Shown here in pieces: positions 1 through 13,193 of a DNA stretch of 64,000 nucleotides. The translations under genes and the position numbers were made by a program. Under the pieces are notes generated by a model. The model was not told the DNA's origin, did not search any database, and saw only the letters and a list, made by a program, of their open reading frames with translations. The stretch covers positions 1-64,000 of the forward strand of contig JAIPMN010016570.1 of NCBI GenBank assembly GCA_020650975.1, given 5' to 3'. Positions within the stretch are counted from its first letter, which is position 1, and each line of letters opens with the position of its first letter. This stretch comes from Apostichopus californicus. Taxonomy: Eukaryota > Echinodermata > Holothuroidea > Aspidochirotida > Stichopodidae.

Positions 1-1850
1 AAGCTAAAGAAAATCCCAGGACCGGGTTTTCGGTCCTGTAATTTCAAAATGTCCTACCCTTTAAGGTGTGTTTCCCAGCACCGGTCCTGACATTGTGGGT
101 GAGGTGCATTCATAGACACACACGCACACATACACACGCCATCACCATCGTATAGATTCTTTGAGCCTTCCGGCAAGGAATAAAGAAGAGCATCAATGAC
201 GTACTATCTCAATACTGGAAGTTCTAATTTCGATTCCTAATTTCATATCTTTGCTCTGTCTCTACAATTATCAATATCAATCTTGGTACAACAAATAGAG
301 AACTTGCATTTACGCTACTTTGCCACGAATAGTCTCTGCAGGTTACACTTCATCCTGCGAGTGTTGCCTTTAGCGCTCATTGCCTGTTTGTCGAGAGATC
401 GGCGTTGCAAGGTTTAGTAATGTCATAGAATATTTAAGAACTTGTTTTTTATGTGGTATCCTTCATCTTGGGTCAGTCTCTGTTGGACTTTTTGGCCAAA
501 TAGTTTATGATGTATCAGGTTCCTAGACATCAATCAGCTTATCTTCGTAATGAATTGAAAAGTATTTTTGGATACGTGAAATGTACATCTTATGTAGGAA
601 CTTCTTGTTAATTTTTCTTCACACTGGTGAATATGAATGTGCGATTTAGAACAAAAGAATATAACAGGAATGTGTTTTTTCAAGGTTTATCAAAGTTTAT
701 TTAATCAAGGCAATGAATGGAATGGCGTGAAAAGTACTGACTTAAATTAAGAAGTCCAAAAAGTTAGTATATCCCAAGTGCCCACATAGGAGAATCCAAC
801 CCGCAGATGCAGAAAGAGTCCTGAAAATGAAAGAAAACAAAAATAAATGTTAACAGAAGGTTGGATAATAGAAGACAATATATAAAGTCACATAAAATTG
901 ACTTCACATTGCTTTTAAATGCAACAAGCCCATATTACATAACACATTGTAGTGGAACTTGTAAATGCATTTTCTCTCTGAAAATGACAGAAACATACAG
1001 CATTACAGGGTGAAGAACTTCGAAACAAAGTGAAATAGGCACATGCACAACCAAACTGCAATATGAATTGACACACAAAAGAATACTACCAAAATGCGTT
1101 GCAAACACTGTACGAAAATGCAGTGCACACTTATCCTTTGGACAAAGTAGAGAACCAATGTTCACTTGTCACTGACTGAACCAACCTGTAATGTAGCCTA
1201 CAGTGGCTTTATCCATAATTTAGCAGGTGGGCTTATGTATGAAGGTACACCGGATAAAATCACACAAGGGTAAAACTACTTAGTACTAACCAGAGCCAGC
1301 CAAGGCAGTACTTTTTTTAATATTAGCTTATTTAATTTTCAAGTACTATTATATGTACTGGGCATGAAGGTATTGCCAGTGCTGACAACCACCAGTGGCA
1401 GAAGTCAGTAGTAAACTAATAAAACCAGCATAGGCTTAGTATTGTGTAGTTGTACTAGCACTACCCTACTTTGAACTGCTTTAAGTCCTCCAAAATTCAA
1501 GGCAACGACATTGTATTCGTAAACAATGTCTTGAAAGCTAACATCATAATTCATAAACAGACGGTCCCGTAATATGAATACACTGCACTATAGAATACTT
1601 AAAACTATAACCCTAGGCTACACACTATGGTAATGTACATATACATGTACATATGCAATTACCCACGATAGGATACGTTGATGCCGGTGAAGAAGAGCAA
1701 CCTAAAAAATGCCACTTTAATTCAACCCAGAATGGTGGAACAACTCCGAATTTAGCCTCAAATCATTGTTTAACTTGTTTTATACCATCGACCGGACGAT
1801 GGAGTTGGTACCTTCTTGAAAACGGAAAATGTGCAATTCCAAAGATGAAA
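1..1850. other. No gene recognised
   Basis: No open frame here looks conserved and no convincing exon was found. A short CA-rich stretch lies near 115-140. Base composition is AT-rich and typical of intergenic or intronic DNA. Confidence 0.5.
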
Positions 1851-1870
1851 GGTTTTTACTTACGTTTATG

Positions 1871-2312
1871 GCAAGCCAAATGGTCAATAAATCGAGAAAC
1901 ATGGATTTTCGGTCGAAAAACCATGTTTACCGACCGAAAAACCATGTTTATCGAGCGATAAACATGGTTTTTCACCGAAAAACCATGATTATCGGCAGAT
2001 AAACATGGTTTTTCTGAGAAACATGGTTTATCGAATGATAAACAGGGATTTTCATTAGATATTCCAATTTTTTTGGGTTAATCCATGTTTTTCTCTCGAA
2101 AATCCATGTTTATCGGCGATAAACCACGTTTATCGGCGATAAACCATGTTTTTCGACAGATAAACATGCTTTATCGGCGATAAACCATGTTTATCGCCGA
2201 TAAACATGGTTTATCGAATGATAAACCATGTTTTTTGCCGAAAATCCATGTTTATCGGCGATAAACCTTGTCTACCGACCGATAAGCATAGTTTTTCGGC
2301 GATAAATCATGT
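1871..2312. repeat. Palindromic minisatellite, copy I
   Basis: About twenty variants of a unit of roughly 20 bp, with the core aaacatggtttatcgg, follow one another in both orientations. The core contains a near-palindrome (aaaccatggttt type), so single units and the whole array can fold on themselves. The left flank (1870-1895, ggcaagccaa.tg.tcaat followed by aaatcga) recurs inverted beside a second array at 33.27-33.67 kb, with two mismatches in 26 bases. The shared flank shows that the array travels with, or lies inside, a dispersed element rather than being a local slippage product. Confidence 0.85.
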
Positions 2313-2782
2313 TTTCATATTTGGCGACTGATGAAACTTTACCGGAACTACTTCCAAACTGTACATGTTATGTAAGTATATATATGATAAATCTTTGGTT
2401 CCGAAGCCGCATGTGGGCGAGCCATACCCAAACTTCGTAAGGTTCCGGTCCTATCCATAATTAGGAACAACGAAAAATGCCCCATGTTACCGGTGCGAAA
2501 CTGTTCATGGTGTGCTCAGGGTTGTATCTCCTGATAAATTATGCGTTGGCGCTTTTGCCGAATAGAGAGGAGATAGTATCAAATTCCCAACCCTCTGTTG
2601 ACAATTTCATACACAGACTTTCCAGCTTACTGCGGAATTTCCAACGGTAGGTTTGACTTCGCTTAGCCATTGGACTATTGTAAGCCTTTATATTTTGCAG
2701 TTAGGCTATTTCCAAAGAGTTAAAAAGGAGTTCCTTTTATGCTCAATGGCTATTTCCTATGACTTTAACGGTCTTCTGTATA

Positions 2783-3732
2783 CAGGGGCGGCGATTTGTT
2801 TAAAATATTGGGTGGGGGGGGAGGACATTTGCTTGGGTGCCGGCGCGTAGCAACTTTCATCCCCAAAATTGTTCGCACGCTTCGTGGTATTTTGTATATA
2901 TGGTTACTGGTTGCTACAGCCCTATTTTCCTTTTTTATCGGCAAACCAAATTTCACAACGGATGCGGTCCGTCTAGCTAATTCATTTCGAAAAGTCAAAA
3001 CAACTTTTCGTCAAAGTCTGTGATGTTTTTTGGTGATATTTAGTAACAAATTGTGACACGGTTTATAGACAGGTGCGTAGCGAGGAATTTGCCAAGGAAG
3101 GGGCGAAGCTTGTAGGCAAACTACCTAAGCGTATAGCACCACCATGAGTTGGCGCGAAGAGTAAAAGAAAATTTAGGCCAAAAATTGCTCCCACATCGCT
3201 GGAAATGGCACTTCCCAGGCCTTGTTAGTTGCATCTAAGCATTTTCAATATTGAAATTACTAGCGATATCATAAAAAACTATACTAAAGGGGGGGTCGCC
3301 CCCTTCCCCCCCCCCCTGGCTACGCGCCTGCGGTTAGAAATCTTGTAGGAAACAGGCCAAATGGAAACCTAGTGAATCCATATCGATGTGGATTATATAT
3401 ATGATTGTACGTACTTACACACATACACAATTAGATATGTACAGACATTATGTTAATAATCATGAGTGACAACTTACTATACGGTCACAGGTCACAGAAA
3501 CGACAACGAAGTGTCATTTACCTCATACAGCATGTGGTGGATGAAGTTTTATCCAACGCCAAATATGATTTGGAAAAATAATCTTACACCCTATTTTGTA
3601 TTTATTGCCACACAAAAAAAAACCAATATGCCACCAAATATTGGGTGGGGGGGATATTACATACTAAGTATCCCCCCAGCTAAAATATTTGGACATGACC
3701 CCCCGCCCCCCTCCCCATGATCGCCGCCCATG
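2783..3732. mobile_element. Non-autonomous hAT-like element with 8-bp TSD
   Basis: The left end reads caggggcggcgat and the right end atcgccgcccatg, which are inverted repeats of each other with two mismatches. Directly outside them lies the same 8-bp sequence, tctgtata, at 2775-2782 and 3733-3740. An 8-bp target duplication with ends beginning CAGGGG is typical of hAT transposons. The inner parts of both ends are also related (a taaaatatt core next to a run of G or C). No transposase frame is present in its 950 bp, so it must have been moved by an enzyme made elsewhere. A smaller element is nested in it at 3070-3330. Confidence 0.8.
3070..3330. mobile_element. MITE of the CAGGGGCGTAGCCAG family, nested
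   Basis: The ends caggtgcgtagcgag and ctggctacgcgcctg are imperfect inverted repeats. The inside contains a ttggcgcg motif and a block close to 'ggaaatggcacttcc', both shared with the copies at 31.48-31.87 kb and 46.18-46.51 kb. It lies inside the hAT-like element and is therefore the younger of the two. A clean target duplication could not be made out. Confidence 0.65.
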
Positions 3733-3740
3733 TCTGTATA

Positions 3741-4547
3741 GACCCCAACTAAAGCACGCTATCATGGAAAAGTTTCTTGAGATTACAAAATCAACCTGCA
3801 ATTGGTCGTAAAATGACCTCTTTTTACCAATTAGTTTGCAACGCCTGCCACATATTTTTTCTCAGTATGAGGGTCTTTGTGTGTAAGCTGTATGATGCAC
3901 TACACTGTAGACATGAACATATATCCACACAGTGTTACTCAAAGAGCCTAATGGTGTTAAGAAGCTATGCAGGCATGTACAGTCTAGAACTTTAAAGGTT
4001 AATTTACGACCGTCGCAGGTCGATTACGTAATCACAAAACTTTCCTAGCTATAGTGTGCTATAATTGGGGCAAATAAAGAAGATCTTTAAGTCTCCATTG
4101 AAGGCTAACAGCTGAGTAAGGCTGTCATGTTATGGTTAATCATATTGTTTGTAATTATATTGTGGCTTCAATATAGGTTATGTGTCCGACTGAGTAAAAC
4201 TTTCACTGTTCAGACTAGGGGCCTGTAGCAATTACAAAGATTCGGCCTGTATTTGGGAAACTTTGACGATTGTTTTTTTTTTTTCCAGAGCTCCTGAAAG
4301 ATCAGTAGCAATACCACTACTAAGCCCTAGGCTTTGGTTTCCAGGTGTAACACTGCAGGAAATATTCCCTCTATATACAATACTTTTTCTTAGGGAATAT
4401 TCACCCTCACCGCCTTCAAAATTTTACCCTCCCCGGGCCTACCCAGACACAGCATATATGCTGTGATATCAATTGAAATTCTATAGAATTGTGTTTCAAA
4501 CATGTCATTTGATGTTCAACTCCTCACCTAGTTCTCTTCTTCATTAG
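3741..4547. other. No gene recognised
   Basis: This lies between the hAT-like element and the first recognised exon of the integrase-like gene. A 56-bp stretch near 4290-4345 has a pyrimidine-rich acceptor and a gt donor, but its phase does not match the next exon, so it is not called an exon. Confidence 0.4.
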
Positions 4548-7500
4548 GTTTGTCAATACCAATGACATCAGTAATGGTGAACAGCTTTCACAGTCCACTC
4601 TTGGCTCACTGGAAGAGATGTGGCATACAATTCACACTATTATTCGACATTTTGAGAACTTAGCTGAGGAATTACCAGCAGACCTATTTCATCCCGTTGA
4701 AATAAAACTTCAGCAATTTCGTCGTTATATGAGAACTGTGCGGCAGATTAATGATCACAACAGTGGGTATGTACTTTTGTCAGTTTCTCTTTGTTTAACA
4801 TTGTACTTTTTCCATGCATCCTCGCATGATCTAGTCAACATTGCAAGTATAAATCTACAAGCCTGGATAGTTTTGCAGCTGTATCACTGATGTACACTTT
4901 TACTTTAGTCTCAAGTTCCCCACTCACCTGGCTCACAAAAGAAAAATAACATCCAGATGTATAGCAAAGCAATTATTAAAACAATTAACATACTATTAAC
5001 TACAAAGTACATTTGGAAGTGGCCAGGATTCATTAAGTGTGGCCATGGTATTGTGCCATCTCAGTGGTGCTCTACCAAGAAAGGGTCTTCCCTCTAATAA
5101 CAAGCTCCATGCAAAAAGGAAGAAGATCAATTAATGTCTCCTTAGTAAAAGCCATTTACTAATTAGATGCTGTTAATATTTTAACATTACGGAAAGGAGG
5201 AGTATGGAAAACAATTACGGACCCGTAAGTCCATATGAAATCACCAAATTTTGTAGTATGTTGTTGTTTGACCTGTCTCAAAAATTTCCAAATTTATTCT
5301 ATGCTTGAAACAGCATGGAATAAGCATATTCTGAAAATTTCAGTTGCATTGCTTAAAAATTGGCCCATTTATCACACTTTCAAATCTTGCAATCTGTCGC
5401 CAACATGGCATTTTGGCATATTCTTGATTTTTGAGGTCTCATTTATCAGCAATGAAACATCCTGCTACCTTTTTCTTCCAGAAACCTATAGATTCTATCC
5501 CAAAGAAATGGCAAATAAAAGCTTTTAAAAACATTGCCTTGTGGAGCTTTGGTGAACTAAAAAGTATCAAAATATTTACATGTTGGTAATTTTTGCTGAA
5601 AATTGTGCAATTTTGAGTGATAAATTGCTCCTAAACTATAGCTACTCGATTCTTTCAGAGATAATTCCTGGTTATTCTCATGATGATTCCTTCTCTCACA
5701 GAGATTCAGCTGAACCTGCACCATCAACAAGTCCTTCAGGCTCCACTAACTCTAACCGGGTTGCATGTAGCAGAGGTGCATCTAGATACGAAATCACCAA
5801 AGAGCAACTCGAGACACTGCTAAGTCTGAGGATGACTTTATCACAAATAGCCAGAAGTCGAATACTGGGGACTGGTTGTCGAAATACTCTATACAACCAT
5901 TGCAGGAGATTAGGGGTACAGCTACCAAGAGAACGTTTCAGTGATATCAGCAATGAAAGTCTCCACAATACTGTTCGGGATATAAATGTACAGAATCCAC
6001 GCAGTGGGAGTGAAGAAGTCAGGGCCATCTTACGGACTTCAAGTGGAATGACAGTCCAAAGGGAGCGGGTAAGAAGAGCTCTCTCCACTGTTGACCCGGT
6101 TGGGTCAGCTTGTCGCTGGGCGCAGATTACAGAGCGACGATCATACTCTGTTAAGTCACCAAATTCCCTGTGGCATCTTGACAATAATCACGCATTGAAG
6201 AGGTTGGTACATTTGTATCTTAATTAGACTAAAGCAGGGCCTTTTTTAAGAATTTTGAGTGGGGGGCCATTTCTCAAAAAGGGACCATCATAACCATAGC
6301 ACAAAGTAGAATGCCACCATAACTCAGAGTGTCGCCAAGCACATGAAGAACATTTTAAATACAAAATAACGTTGACAGTTACGATGTTAATAGGGACATA
6401 GCAAAGGAAAAAAAGTGTCCCCATATCTGCAAAAAATAAAAAAATTAAATTAAAAATTGGACTTTTGACCTAAAATTTGGACTTTTCATATCAAATTTCG
6501 ACTTTGACTTAGCTAGGATGCATTTCAGATAGAAAGTGTTCAGATAAAAAGTTTTGAGATTAAAGATTTTGAAAAGTCCAAATTTTGTGACAAAAAGTCA
6601 ACATTTTTACTTTAAAAATGACAATTTGTAGATAAAAAGTCCAAATTTGGAGATCAGTAGGAAATATTAGAGATAAAAAGTCTCAATGTTGAGCTAAAAT
6701 TTTGAGAACAATTTGACGACATTTTTTGCTCTTTCCTATGTCCCTATTAAAGCCACCGCAGACAATAGGAAGTTCATACAACAAATTTTACTCACTGCAG
6801 CCAACAATGCACGGCCATGGTGTGTTAAATATAGGTTGTATTTTGCTATGCTGAGGGAAATGGGGCAATATGGTGCACAAAAGAATAGTAAGGAGGATTT
6901 AATTTTTTTCCATATCATAAATTCACATCGCATATTGTCTCTGGACTTTGTAACTTGTTTCCAAATGAAGAGGCTATATGAATGCCACTTGGTTGACTGT
7001 TCTTGTGATGTGTGTGTGCTATACAAAATCTAGTTGGGTCACCAAAAACTATCACCATGATTTTTTTAACAACCTAAATTTCATAGCTATTGTTACTGTT
7101 TTGGTCACTCATGCATTTCTTTTCCCGGCATAGGTGGGGTGTCTACATTCATGGAGGGATTGATGGCTTTTCAAGGACGGTGACATTTCTGTGTGCTTCC
7201 ACATCAATTTCAGCAAGGACCCTCATTAAAAAAAATTCTATCAGGCATCCGAAACTGGGGCCTACCAAGTCGCATCCGATTGGACAGGGGCTCTGAATAT
7301 AACGAATGCGAAAGATACATGGTTTGGCAGATGGGTCCTGGTAGAGGTAGTGCTTTAAGAGGTAAATCAGTGCACAACCAGCGGCTAGAACGATTATGGC
7401 GTGATGTGTACACAAAAGTCGTAGATTTATTTTACAGGTTATTTTATCATCTCGAAGATACAAATGCACTTGATATTAACAACCCTACACACATGATGGC

Positions 7501-7925
7501 TCTTCATTTTACTTTCCAACCAAGAATTCAAGCAGCATTAACAAGGTGGGCAAACGCACACAACAACCACAACTTAAGGACTGAACGTCACCGAAGTCCT
7601 CGCCAGATTTGGCTTACTACTATGGTCCAACAGAGATGTGGTTTGCAGGCAGCTACTGCATCCACAACACCCCTCAGTAGCTGTAAATAACTCAGTAGAG
7701 TTTCAAATTGAAAATCACACAGCGGAGATACTTAACATATTTGGCATAAATGTAGCTGAGGGTACAGATAAAATTATACAAATGCCCATTGATGAAGCAG
7801 ATATGCAAGCACTCATTGAACTTGTAAACCCTCTTAGCCCATCATCTTTATATGGCATAGACCATTACCATAAAACTGTATGCTTTTTGTACAATGTGTT
7901 ACATAGGAATGAGCAAGGGGAGTAA
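4548..7925 (+). pseudogene. Integrase-core (DDE) gene with introns, probably broken
   Basis: Three exons join in phase: 4548-4766, 5702-6202 and 7134 onwards, each with gt/ag borders. Exon 2 carries a helix-turn-helix-like region (MTLSQIA), a conserved block around VRRALSTVDPVG and RRSYSVKSPNSLWHLDNNH. Exon 3 gives YIHGGIDGFSRTVTFL, RIRLDRGSEYNE and KSVHNQRLERLWRDV. The acidic residues in WHLDNN, LDRGSE and NQRLERLW fit the D-D-E triad of an rve-type integrase core. From memory, single-copy and multicopy relatives with the motif SVHNQR(I/L)ERLWRDV are common in fish, invertebrates and fungi. Whether they are cellular genes or parts of a transposon is unclear to me. The tail near DHYHKTVCFLY (about 7860) also fits the family. 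The last exon is spread over different frames, so this copy looks broken at least twice or contains sequence errors. No flanking terminal repeats were found. A first coding exon with a start codon was not identified. Confidence 0.75.
6387..6750. mobile_element. TTAA-flanked MITE (piggyBac-like) in intron
   Basis: TTAA stands at both ends (6387-6390 and 6747-6750). Just inside are tagggacatag and ctatgtcccta, perfect inverted repeats of 11 bp that continue imperfectly for about 30 bp. TTAA target sites are the hallmark of piggyBac transposons. The inside is built of short repeats with the core aaaagtccaaatttgg that change orientation half-way, so the whole element is a large imperfect hairpin. 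It has no coding capacity. It lies in the intron between exons 2 and 3 of the integrase-like gene. Confidence 0.8.
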
Positions 7926-8929
7926 GTTTAACATGTGGAAAACTCATTTGTGACAGTATACCTGGATGTAGGTAGTGTATGTGTGACATGTGAACAAATT
8001 GATACCTCCAGGTGTGATTGCTATACCTCCGATTCAGCTTTCATTTAATTCATACCAATTGAATGACTGCATTTGTGTCATTTCTCATTCAATTTGGCTG
8101 CCGGTTTGGTTTTGAAAAAAAATTTTATATTATCAATTTCAGGATTAGTTTGAGTCATAAGTGCTAATTTTCTGTAAACCTTAAATATCTCTTTCTACTA
8201 GAACTAGCATCCGATACAAGTGAAATTTGGTGGATATGTTTGGGTGGCGATTTTATTTTTGTCGTAGTGAAATAAGTCACCTTAGGCAATTTAGGGGGAA
8301 ATGGGTTCTTTTAAGTTGCATCCAACTCCTTTGAAGCAAAAGTAGTTATGAAAGATTGACTAATCACACTGGATTTACATAATTGTTTGCAGTCTTCCCC
8401 CTGACTTGCTTTCATTTTAGTATGATATTGTGAAGAAAACACAGGTTCCCTCACTGGTGTTTTCATGTTCACTGCTTTCTCGTGGACAGGTCCCACTGTG
8501 CCAGTAATGAATGCGAGTAGTATGGGGGGAAATACTGCCCAAAATGAATGGAGTAACAATTAAAACAACCACCTGTGTCACCTTGTCATTGCAAGAGGGT
8601 GAATATTAATTATGTATGAGGCTGACAATAGACTAAGGAACCTGGAAACGTACCAGGTACAGAATATATCTGGAATCAATTTGGATAACTGGATATTGCA
8701 CAGCATCTTACGTTATGTTTAGTGATGGCATGGCCATGCACAGGTACAGAGGTCTAGTTCTCTAATGGGACCTGGGATTTACTGTACCATATCTAAATAG
8801 GTGGTTTAATGTCCCGAGTACCTGTTCTAATTTTTAATATCCAAGAGGAAAGCTGTAGCTTCACAGTTATTCTGTCTACAGTGTACAGTATGCATGTGAT
8901 TACTAGTAATATCCAGTAATATGAAGGGT
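7926..8929. other. No gene recognised
   Basis: This is the sequence after the integrase-like gene. No conserved frame, RNA gene or clear repeat is visible. Confidence 0.4.
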
Positions 8930-9690
8930 GTTCACACAGTGATGATGTCAATATCTCCAGAAATGACACAACACTGATTCATCAACATTATATATTGTCC
9001 CAAATCATGGATGATGATTTGTACATAGTCTATTTGACACTGATAAGGATGGGGATACTGCTTTGGCCATTTGTTAGAAATATCAAGTTGAACCCCAATG
9101 CAAAAATGCATTGTGGTTTTGATGATGTAGCATGAGCAGTTTCCTTCATGAATTTGATGTAATATAAAGTGAGGGTGTACAACATACTTCATGTTAGTAA
9201 TATATATAGTGAAAAGCATTGTGATGTGACAACCAAACATTCACAATGCCACAGGCTGTCCTGAAATGACCATGAACCTCAACAACAGCATTCTTGTACT
9301 AAATGTGATACATCAACATATTAAATATGACATCTGTTCTTGTTGAATTATTGTGTAAGACATGGTTTTCACAGTTTGACCCCCTGTGAGTTCAAACGAC
9401 CATTGACCTCCGCCAACAATTTCTTCTTGTACTCAATGGGGTACAATTACATACCAAATGTGTGATCTTTCCAAGCTTCCTTTGCAATATTATGTTAAGA
9501 TATGTGTTAGTGTAGAGGAACAGATTAGAGAGGAGTGAACTAAATATTTGGCATTTTGTTTATTTCAAATTACCTTTGACCTCAACCAAAAGCAATAATA
9601 GGCTCCTTAAATGTGATATGGTACATTTCCAACCAAATATGAGATCTTTGTAAGGTTCCCAAGGCTTAAACTGTCATGGGAAAGTCATGG
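8930..9690 (+). repeat. Dispersed repeat R1, copy 1
   Basis: The same blocks are found in reverse complement at 17.04-17.88 kb. They include the stretch around cattgtgatgtgacaacca, a block with gagggtgtacaaca, and internal units of about 125-130 bp each containing 'gaccatgaacctc', 'cttgtactcaatg' and 'gatctttccaagcttcc'. No frame is conserved. The two copies in opposite orientation at 8 kb distance show a mobile, non-coding element. The class (MITE or SINE-like) cannot be decided because no terminal repeats or target duplication were found. Confidence 0.65.
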
Positions 9691-12600
9691 ATTTTTTATT
9701 TCACCTGATATTTATAGACGAAAAGTCCTGAAATCTTGCACATATAATGATGCATAATTAAGTTGGCTATGTCAGTTTATTTATCAACATGATACATCCT
9801 GTGCACGTTCATCAAACTGGACTCCAGAGCTTGTGAATAATCACAGTACTGATAAAATTTCTGAAATAAAAATTTGTTTTTGTTTATTTAGGGAGAAACA
9901 GCATGGGTGGCATTCACAAACTTGAGCAATAAGCAACTCATTCAATGAAGTAGCATGCTTGTTTTGTTTTAATGGGGAAATCATGCTGTCTTCCTGGTCA
10001 CAACTACTTCTTTGTGGCTCCCAGTAAAGTGTACAACAAAGAATTTCCAAAGCTGTTTCAATGCTGTATTTGTGTTTCATTTCAGTGTTAAGCAAAAATG
10101 TATATAATGGAAGGCTATCTTGTTTAGATAATGCACATTAACACTATTTTCAGTGTAATGATTAGTCATGGAAAATTCTAATGTTGTCTGTGAAAGTCAT
10201 GAAAGCTGGCTTTGAGATTTCTGTATGAATCATGTATAATAAATATAATAATAGTTTGTACTTAGTACAATTTGCAAAAGAGTCCCAAAAGATTGTAACC
10301 AAGGTAACCCTGTAACAACATCATTGGTGAATACTATACTCTCAATTTTAACAGATCAATGTAATTTTGGCAATGAGGCGCAAACCAATTAGCTGACTAG
10401 AACCAAGCTGTATAATTTTAATGTAAAAATTGTTAGCAGATAATGCAGTGTCCCTGCATGGTTGCCCTTACAAAATCATTTGGCATGTGTCCTTATCTTG
10501 AACAATGACAAAGCCTCCATCCTAATATTGTATCATATGTTCCTCATTGACTTTCTCTCAGTCAGTGTGTTGTTGCTGAACATGTTCTTACATTACCTTA
10601 TCTTTTTATAAAAATGAGGACTTGCGGACTGCCAACTATTAAATTAAAAAGCTTTTATTAATCATTATCTTTCTTCAAGAAATAAATATAGAAGTAGAAA
10701 TAATAGTAAGAAAGTCAAAGGACTTAATTAGTGATTCCTTGCCAATGAGGAACTTTGCATTTTCCAACAACCCAAATTGCTAATGCTGACCAGATGTGCA
10801 TGGGTCTTGGAATATTGATTAATGAGTGCCTCTACAGAATTGTTGAATTTTAAACAAATTTTCCCTCCCTCGGTGATTATATTTATTTTGAATTTTTTAT
10901 TCTCAAGGGAACTGACCACTTTGAAAACAAAAAGAATCAACTACTCTTCAAGGGCTTACTATATATATCATGTTGAGACTTAACCAACTTTCACCACAAG
11001 GGATTTTGACTTTGAACTCTGTTGACCCCAAATGACCTTTGACCTCCCTGGAAAACAATAGAGGTAATCTACTCACAAAGGTTTATCAACATACCAAGTT
11101 TTGTCATTCAACCACCTTTCACTTCCACAAATATTGAATTTACAAGGTTTTCAGGTTTGGCCTGCTTTCCTGGACTGACCTTTGACCTCCGTGAAAAACT
11201 ATAGGGAGTGAAGAACTACAGAATAGGAACCAAGTACTTTAAAATGCACCAAAACACCATGGAACATGAGACATTTAGATATGGAAGATAACAATAAAAA
11301 TATACTCTATCAAAAAGGTATTTGACTGTTATAAGTATTATATGACCCAAATCATACAGCAAGTGCTTACTTGAATATGGACAGTTTAGGCACTCTTAAG
11401 ATGTTTGAAGTTATACAAGTATACATTAATAAAGCAATAACATCTCCCAAAAAAACTTGTTGCAAAGACTATTAAACCAAAAATTTATGACCCTGCATGG
11501 TCAGTATTACAGAGCCAAAAGCCTCCTGGATATGCATGCACCCTATAACAGTGTTTTCATCTGTCTGCAAGCTTGTACTAGGACAATTCTCATTATGGAG
11601 TTGCAATTAAGGTGACAAGTTAAACATATGTAAAAAAAGTTGAAAGGAATATGAACGGATAAGTCGCTCTATCTTTATCAGTTTAAAACTTGACATAGTA
11701 GTCCTGAAAAATAATCTACGGAACAATAATATAAACAAATAAGATGAGCTTAAATGAAGCAAAGAAAAGAAAGAAAAACCCAGAAAACAAAGTTGCATTG
11801 TTGTCTGGATGATGTTACATGAATAATCTTATATCAATGTGACAACTGTATGCTAAAGCCGGGATAAACACTATACTTCAAACTAAGAGTACATCAAATG
11901 CATTGAGATGTGACCAACAATATTCACATTGGCAGCTGATGACAGAAATTGACACTTATAGTCTTCTTGTACTCAGCATACAGATATAGTACGTTTACAG
12001 GGTTTTCACATTTTTACTCCTTTGGAACCAAGTTATTGATCTTTACCAATACACAAGTTAATTCTTCTACTCAATGTGGCACACCTACATACTAAATATG
12101 AGATTGCTCCAAGCTTTCCCTCGTTAGATGTCATGTTTACAAGGTTTTCACAATTCGACCCATGACCCCAAATGTCCTTTGCTTGATAGCATTCTTGTAC
12201 TTATTGTGGTCGGCTACCTACATACCAGCTATGAGATTTGTCCAAGATCTGCTTATTTCATGCCCTCTTTAAGGACAAACATCACTCCTACTACTAAAAC
12301 AGAAAAGAAAGTTATAACCATCGATGGGAGTTGATCGAAGTAGCAGCCCTTTATTTTATGCTGTCACTAGCTCAGTCACGTTTGAAAGGCATATTCAACC
12401 AAGTTTTGACTAACGATCTTCCATTTGAATGTGTTTCATGACAACAAAGGTGTAGAAATGTAAAGCCATTTACATCAAGAATTTTAAGACTAAAAATCTG
12501 AACCACCATACGGAAATAACTTAGGCTTTATAATAATACTTCTCAGTTATACTAATTATATCCTATTTCTCAGCTTATAACCTTTCAAACAAGTATAAAC

Positions 12601-13193
12601 GGTTATGTTTAAGAAGGTTTTATAGTGCTCAAGGTTGTATACATTTATACAAGTTGAAGAAGGATACTGTTTTTGATTACAATATATATATTAACAAATT
12701 GTCACTTTCTGATCCAACAATCCATTCCCACATATAACCAATTGACTAGTCCAAATCAGTGGTTATGACATACTTACTTTCTCAACTGCACCTACATAGT
12801 TAATGATTAAGCAGGCACCAACATACCCACTAGTTTGGAAAAGGCAATGGTAATGTGTGGAAGTGATTATTGTTAGAAAGAAAGGTAAATTTCTGTTCTG
12901 AAGACAGAATCCCTGACATCTAATTTATGGCAATGCAATGGCAGATAGTGGCAAGATTGTTATCTGTCTTTGGTAAGGAACAACAAGTTCCATTGTTCTT
13001 TGAATACAATACAAATATTGTTTTCACTTGTAACAAGTTCATAAAAGAATGATAAAATGAGCTGAAAAATTGCTAGAGATTTCGACACCCAATGGTCACA
13101 TACTTTAACAGTGAACCATTTAGGACAACGGTCACATGCAAAATTGGTGTAAGCAATGAAAGCATAATAGTGACAAGTGCCTTATCAGCCTAA
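9691..13193. other. Gene-free stretch with repeat fragments
   Basis: Fragments of the R1 family lie near 10,980-11,230 and 11,890-12,270. They are recognised by ccccaaatgacctttgacc, 'cctacatactaaatatgag' and 'catgtttacaaggttttcac'. Nothing else is recognisable. It forms the 3' flank of the minus-strand UBX-HECT gene, whose untranslated end should lie somewhere here. Confidence 0.45.

Noticed and set aside
5696-6184. 162-codon minus-strand open frame
   Set aside because: Antisense of integrase-like exon 2.
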